Source: Asticcacaulis sp.
Lineage (GTDB): Bacteria > Pseudomonadota > Alphaproteobacteria > Caulobacterales > Caulobacteraceae
DNA: 19,139 nucleotides
Reading direction: 5' to 3'
Assembly (NCBI RefSeq): GCF_020217185.1
Contig: NZ_JAIWNX010000263.1
Location: forward strand, 1-19,139
Under the pieces are notes generated by a model. It did not search any database, had not been told where the DNA came from, and was given only the letters and a program-made list of their open reading frames with translations. Shown here piece after piece: positions 15,365 through 19,139 of this stretch. Every line of letters starts with the position of its first letter. Within the stretch, counting starts at the first letter, position 1. A program made the translations under genes and the position numbers.

Positions 15365-15970
15365 TCAGAAACCCTTGACCGTCAGGGTGTTTCCGATGGC
15401 CGCCGCCGTGGCGTCCACCTTGCCCGCAACGCCCGCGATGGTGGTGTTGGCATAGGCATTGACCGCAGCCGTATTGACCTGGGTCGAGTTCAGGCTGCTG
15501 AAGTCGGTGGTGAAGGTGGCCGAGTTGCTGATGGCCGCCGCCGTGGCGCTGACCGACTTGTCCACATTATAGACCGTGGCGTTCAGCACCGCCGACGGGT
15601 CGTAATTGACGTACTGGGTGTTCGACACGGCACCCGACCAGTCGGCTTTCACCGTCGCCGTATTGGCAATGGCGGCCGAAGTGGCGCTGACATCGCCCGT
15701 CACATTGGTGATGGTCGTCGAAAGGTTGGAGGTCGCGTCCCCGAAGAAGCGCTGATAGTTGTTCAGGCCGTTCAGGCTCGACCCTTCGGCGGTGAAGCTG
15801 TTGCCGATGGCCGCAGCGGTCGCCGATACGTCATTGGTGACATTGTCGATCTTGGCGTTCAGTTGCGCCTTGATGTTGGACGAGTTGTTCTGATTGTTCG
15901 AGGCGGTTTGCGCCTGAGCCGAACCGGCCAGAACCAGACCGGCGACGGCGATTAGGGAAAGGTATTTCAT
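15365..15970 (-). CDS. Secreted four-repeat (46-residue period) putative fibre/adhesin subunit
   Basis: This 201-residue protein has a clean signal peptide (MKYLSLIAVAGLVLAGSAQA, residues 1-20) and an Asn/Gln-rich start. Four copies follow of a 20-residue unit typified by IDNVTNDVSATAAAIGNSFT, starting at residues 41, 87, 133 and 178. There are no cysteines, few charges, and high Ala/Thr/Asn/Ser. Regular Asn and Ile/Val spacing suggests stacked beta-strands, as in curlins or HfaD-type adhesins. ATG 15970 is chosen because GGAG lies just upstream and the signal peptide follows; a longer start at 16006 is possible but poor. The gene heads a cluster with an HfaA-like protein and two CsgG-like pores, so it is the best candidate for the exported major subunit. 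The family is not recognised with certainty. Confidence 0.8.
   Translation of the reverse strand: MKYLSLIAVAGLVLAGSAQAQTASNNQNNSSNIKAQLNAKIDNVTNDVSATAAAIGNSFTAEGSSLNGLNNYQRFFGDATSNLSTTITNVTGDVSATSAAIANTATVKADWSGAVSNTQYVNYDPSAVLNATVYNVDKSVSATAAAISNSATFTTDFSSLNSTQVNTAAVNAYANTTIAGVAGKVDATAAAIGNTLTVKGF
15380..15850 (-). repeat. Four tandem 46-residue protein repeats
   Basis: The repeat cores lie at 15791-15850, 15653-15712, 15515-15574 and 15380-15439, with 138, 138 and 135 bp between successive starts. The common pattern is [IV]-x-[NG]-V-x-x-x-V-[SD]-A-T-[AS]-A-A-I-x-N-[ST]-x-T. The 25-26 residue spacers between cores are Ser/Asn-rich but not conserved. The near-constant period is direct evidence of internal duplication and of a structural, stacking role. 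Confidence 0.9.
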
Positions 15971-16320
15971 CTGAGTCTCCTGTGTATTTGCCCCCAAGCG
16001 GGCCACAGAAGTTCAGCAATAGACAGGCCGATAAACGCCGTTAATCTTTCATTTTTAAGATGGGTAAATGAAAAATTAAAACATTCTCGTTCAGGAGAAA
16101 TTAATATTTAATAAAAAATTAGTTCACCTGAGTTTGCGATTATTAAGAAATTGAAAATCATGTCTCTTAAGGTGGCGATAACCTTAGGGTGTGCCGACTT
16201 AATACATGTATTTATTTGAGAAAATGTCTTTTCTTCCCCTTGGGGAAAGGCGAACGTTTCGTGTGTCAGAGCGGCACGTCTGCGGTAACTATATAATGGT
16301 TCCATGCCACACAAATCGGG
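15971..16320. promoter_or_regulatory. AT-rich intergenic region, presumed promoter of the fibre cluster
   Basis: This gap of about 350 bp holds no convincing gene. Positions 16021-16260 contain about 34% G+C by hand count, against GC-rich coding DNA on both sides. It holds GATAAACGCCGTTAATC (16030-16046), an imperfect palindrome matching at 7 of 8 pairs. It also holds 8-bp arms TTTCATTT/AAATGAAA (16047-16054 and 16066-16073), and TTCCCC-TT-GGGGAA (16234-16247). Positions 16092-16125 are nearly pure A/T. A long AT-rich upstream region fits heavily regulated adhesin genes such as curli. No -35/-10 pair stands out for the - strand. TATAAT at 16292-16297 on + has no matching -35. Confidence 0.5.
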
Positions 16321-16321
16321 G

Positions 16322-16345
16322 TGCAGGGGCCTTACGGCCCCTGCA
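16322..16345 (-). terminator. Hairpin after the beta-galactosidase gene, possible terminator
   Basis: TGCAGGGGCC (16322-16331) and GGCCCCTGCA (16336-16345) form a perfect 10-bp stem with a TTAC loop, starting 10 bases beyond the beta-galactosidase stop codon on the - strand. No U-run follows in either direction, so it is not a canonical intrinsic terminator. It may instead assist Rho-dependent ending or protect the 3' end of the transcript. Confidence 0.55.
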
Positions 16346-16355
16346 TCTTGCCCCC

Positions 16356-19139
<2,784 letters not shown>

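Noticed and set aside
15983..16006. Possible sigma-54 promoter (TGGCCC...GGGGCA) just before the repeat-protein gene
   Set aside because: It departs from the -24/-12 consensus and would lie too close to the start codon to leave a normal leader.
16108..16122. CtrA-like site (TTAA-N7-TTAG) upstream of the repeat-protein gene
   Set aside because: It mismatches the TTAA-N7-TTAA consensus in a nearly pure A/T stretch where such matches arise by chance.
16108..16314. 68-codon - strand frame in the AT-rich gap
   Set aside because: It has no convincing ribosome-binding site, domain or compositional bias toward coding; treated as non-coding.

Overview
The window looks like an accessory stretch of a high-GC, Gram-negative alphaproteobacterial chromosome, most likely a prosthecate Caulobacterales member (Caulobacter/Asticcacaulis/Phenylobacterium-like). 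The evidence is an Oar-type TonB-dependent receptor, Tat-exported and lipoprotein glycosidases, a CsgG/HfaB-type secretion locus with an HfaA-like protein, and very tight gene packing. The genus is an inference.

Region 1 (1-13061, + strand) is a glycan-utilisation locus. A LacI-type regulator preceded by palindromic operators is followed by an outer-membrane TonB-dependent receptor and a strong intrinsic terminator. After that comes a tightly coupled operon of five genes: a glycoamylase-like/GH144 lipoprotein, a large discoidin plus (alpha/alpha)6-barrel protein, a serine-esterase lipoprotein, a BglX-like GH3 beta-glucosidase and a GPH-family sugar:cation symporter. Junctions are 1-nt and 4-nt overlaps, a 31-nt gap and direct abutment. 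The gene set reads as binding and import of an oligomeric glucan, removal of ester substituents, endo-cleavage, trimming to glucose in the periplasm, and uptake. Because characterised GH144 enzymes are endo-beta-1,2-glucanases, the best guess for the substrate is linear or cyclic beta-1,2-glucan. This is inference.

Region 2 (13047-15970, - strand) is a four-gene extracellular-fibre/adhesin cluster. In transcription order it holds a secreted protein built of four near-identical 46-residue repeats, an intergenic terminator or attenuator, an HfaA-like secreted protein, a CsgG-like protein with an ordinary signal peptide, and a second CsgG/HfaB-like protein that is a lipoprotein. The two CsgG-like proteins are close paralogues. 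This two-CsgG arrangement is the most interesting and possibly undescribed system here. It converges on Region 1, and the two last genes overlap by 15 bp.

Region 3 (15971-16355) is an AT-rich intergenic block (about 34% G+C by hand count over 16021-16260), with inverted repeats and no convincing gene. It is the presumed promoter region of the fibre cluster.

Region 4 (16356-19139, - strand) is the C-terminal majority of a LacZ-type GH2 beta-galactosidase. Its start lies beyond the right edge of the window.
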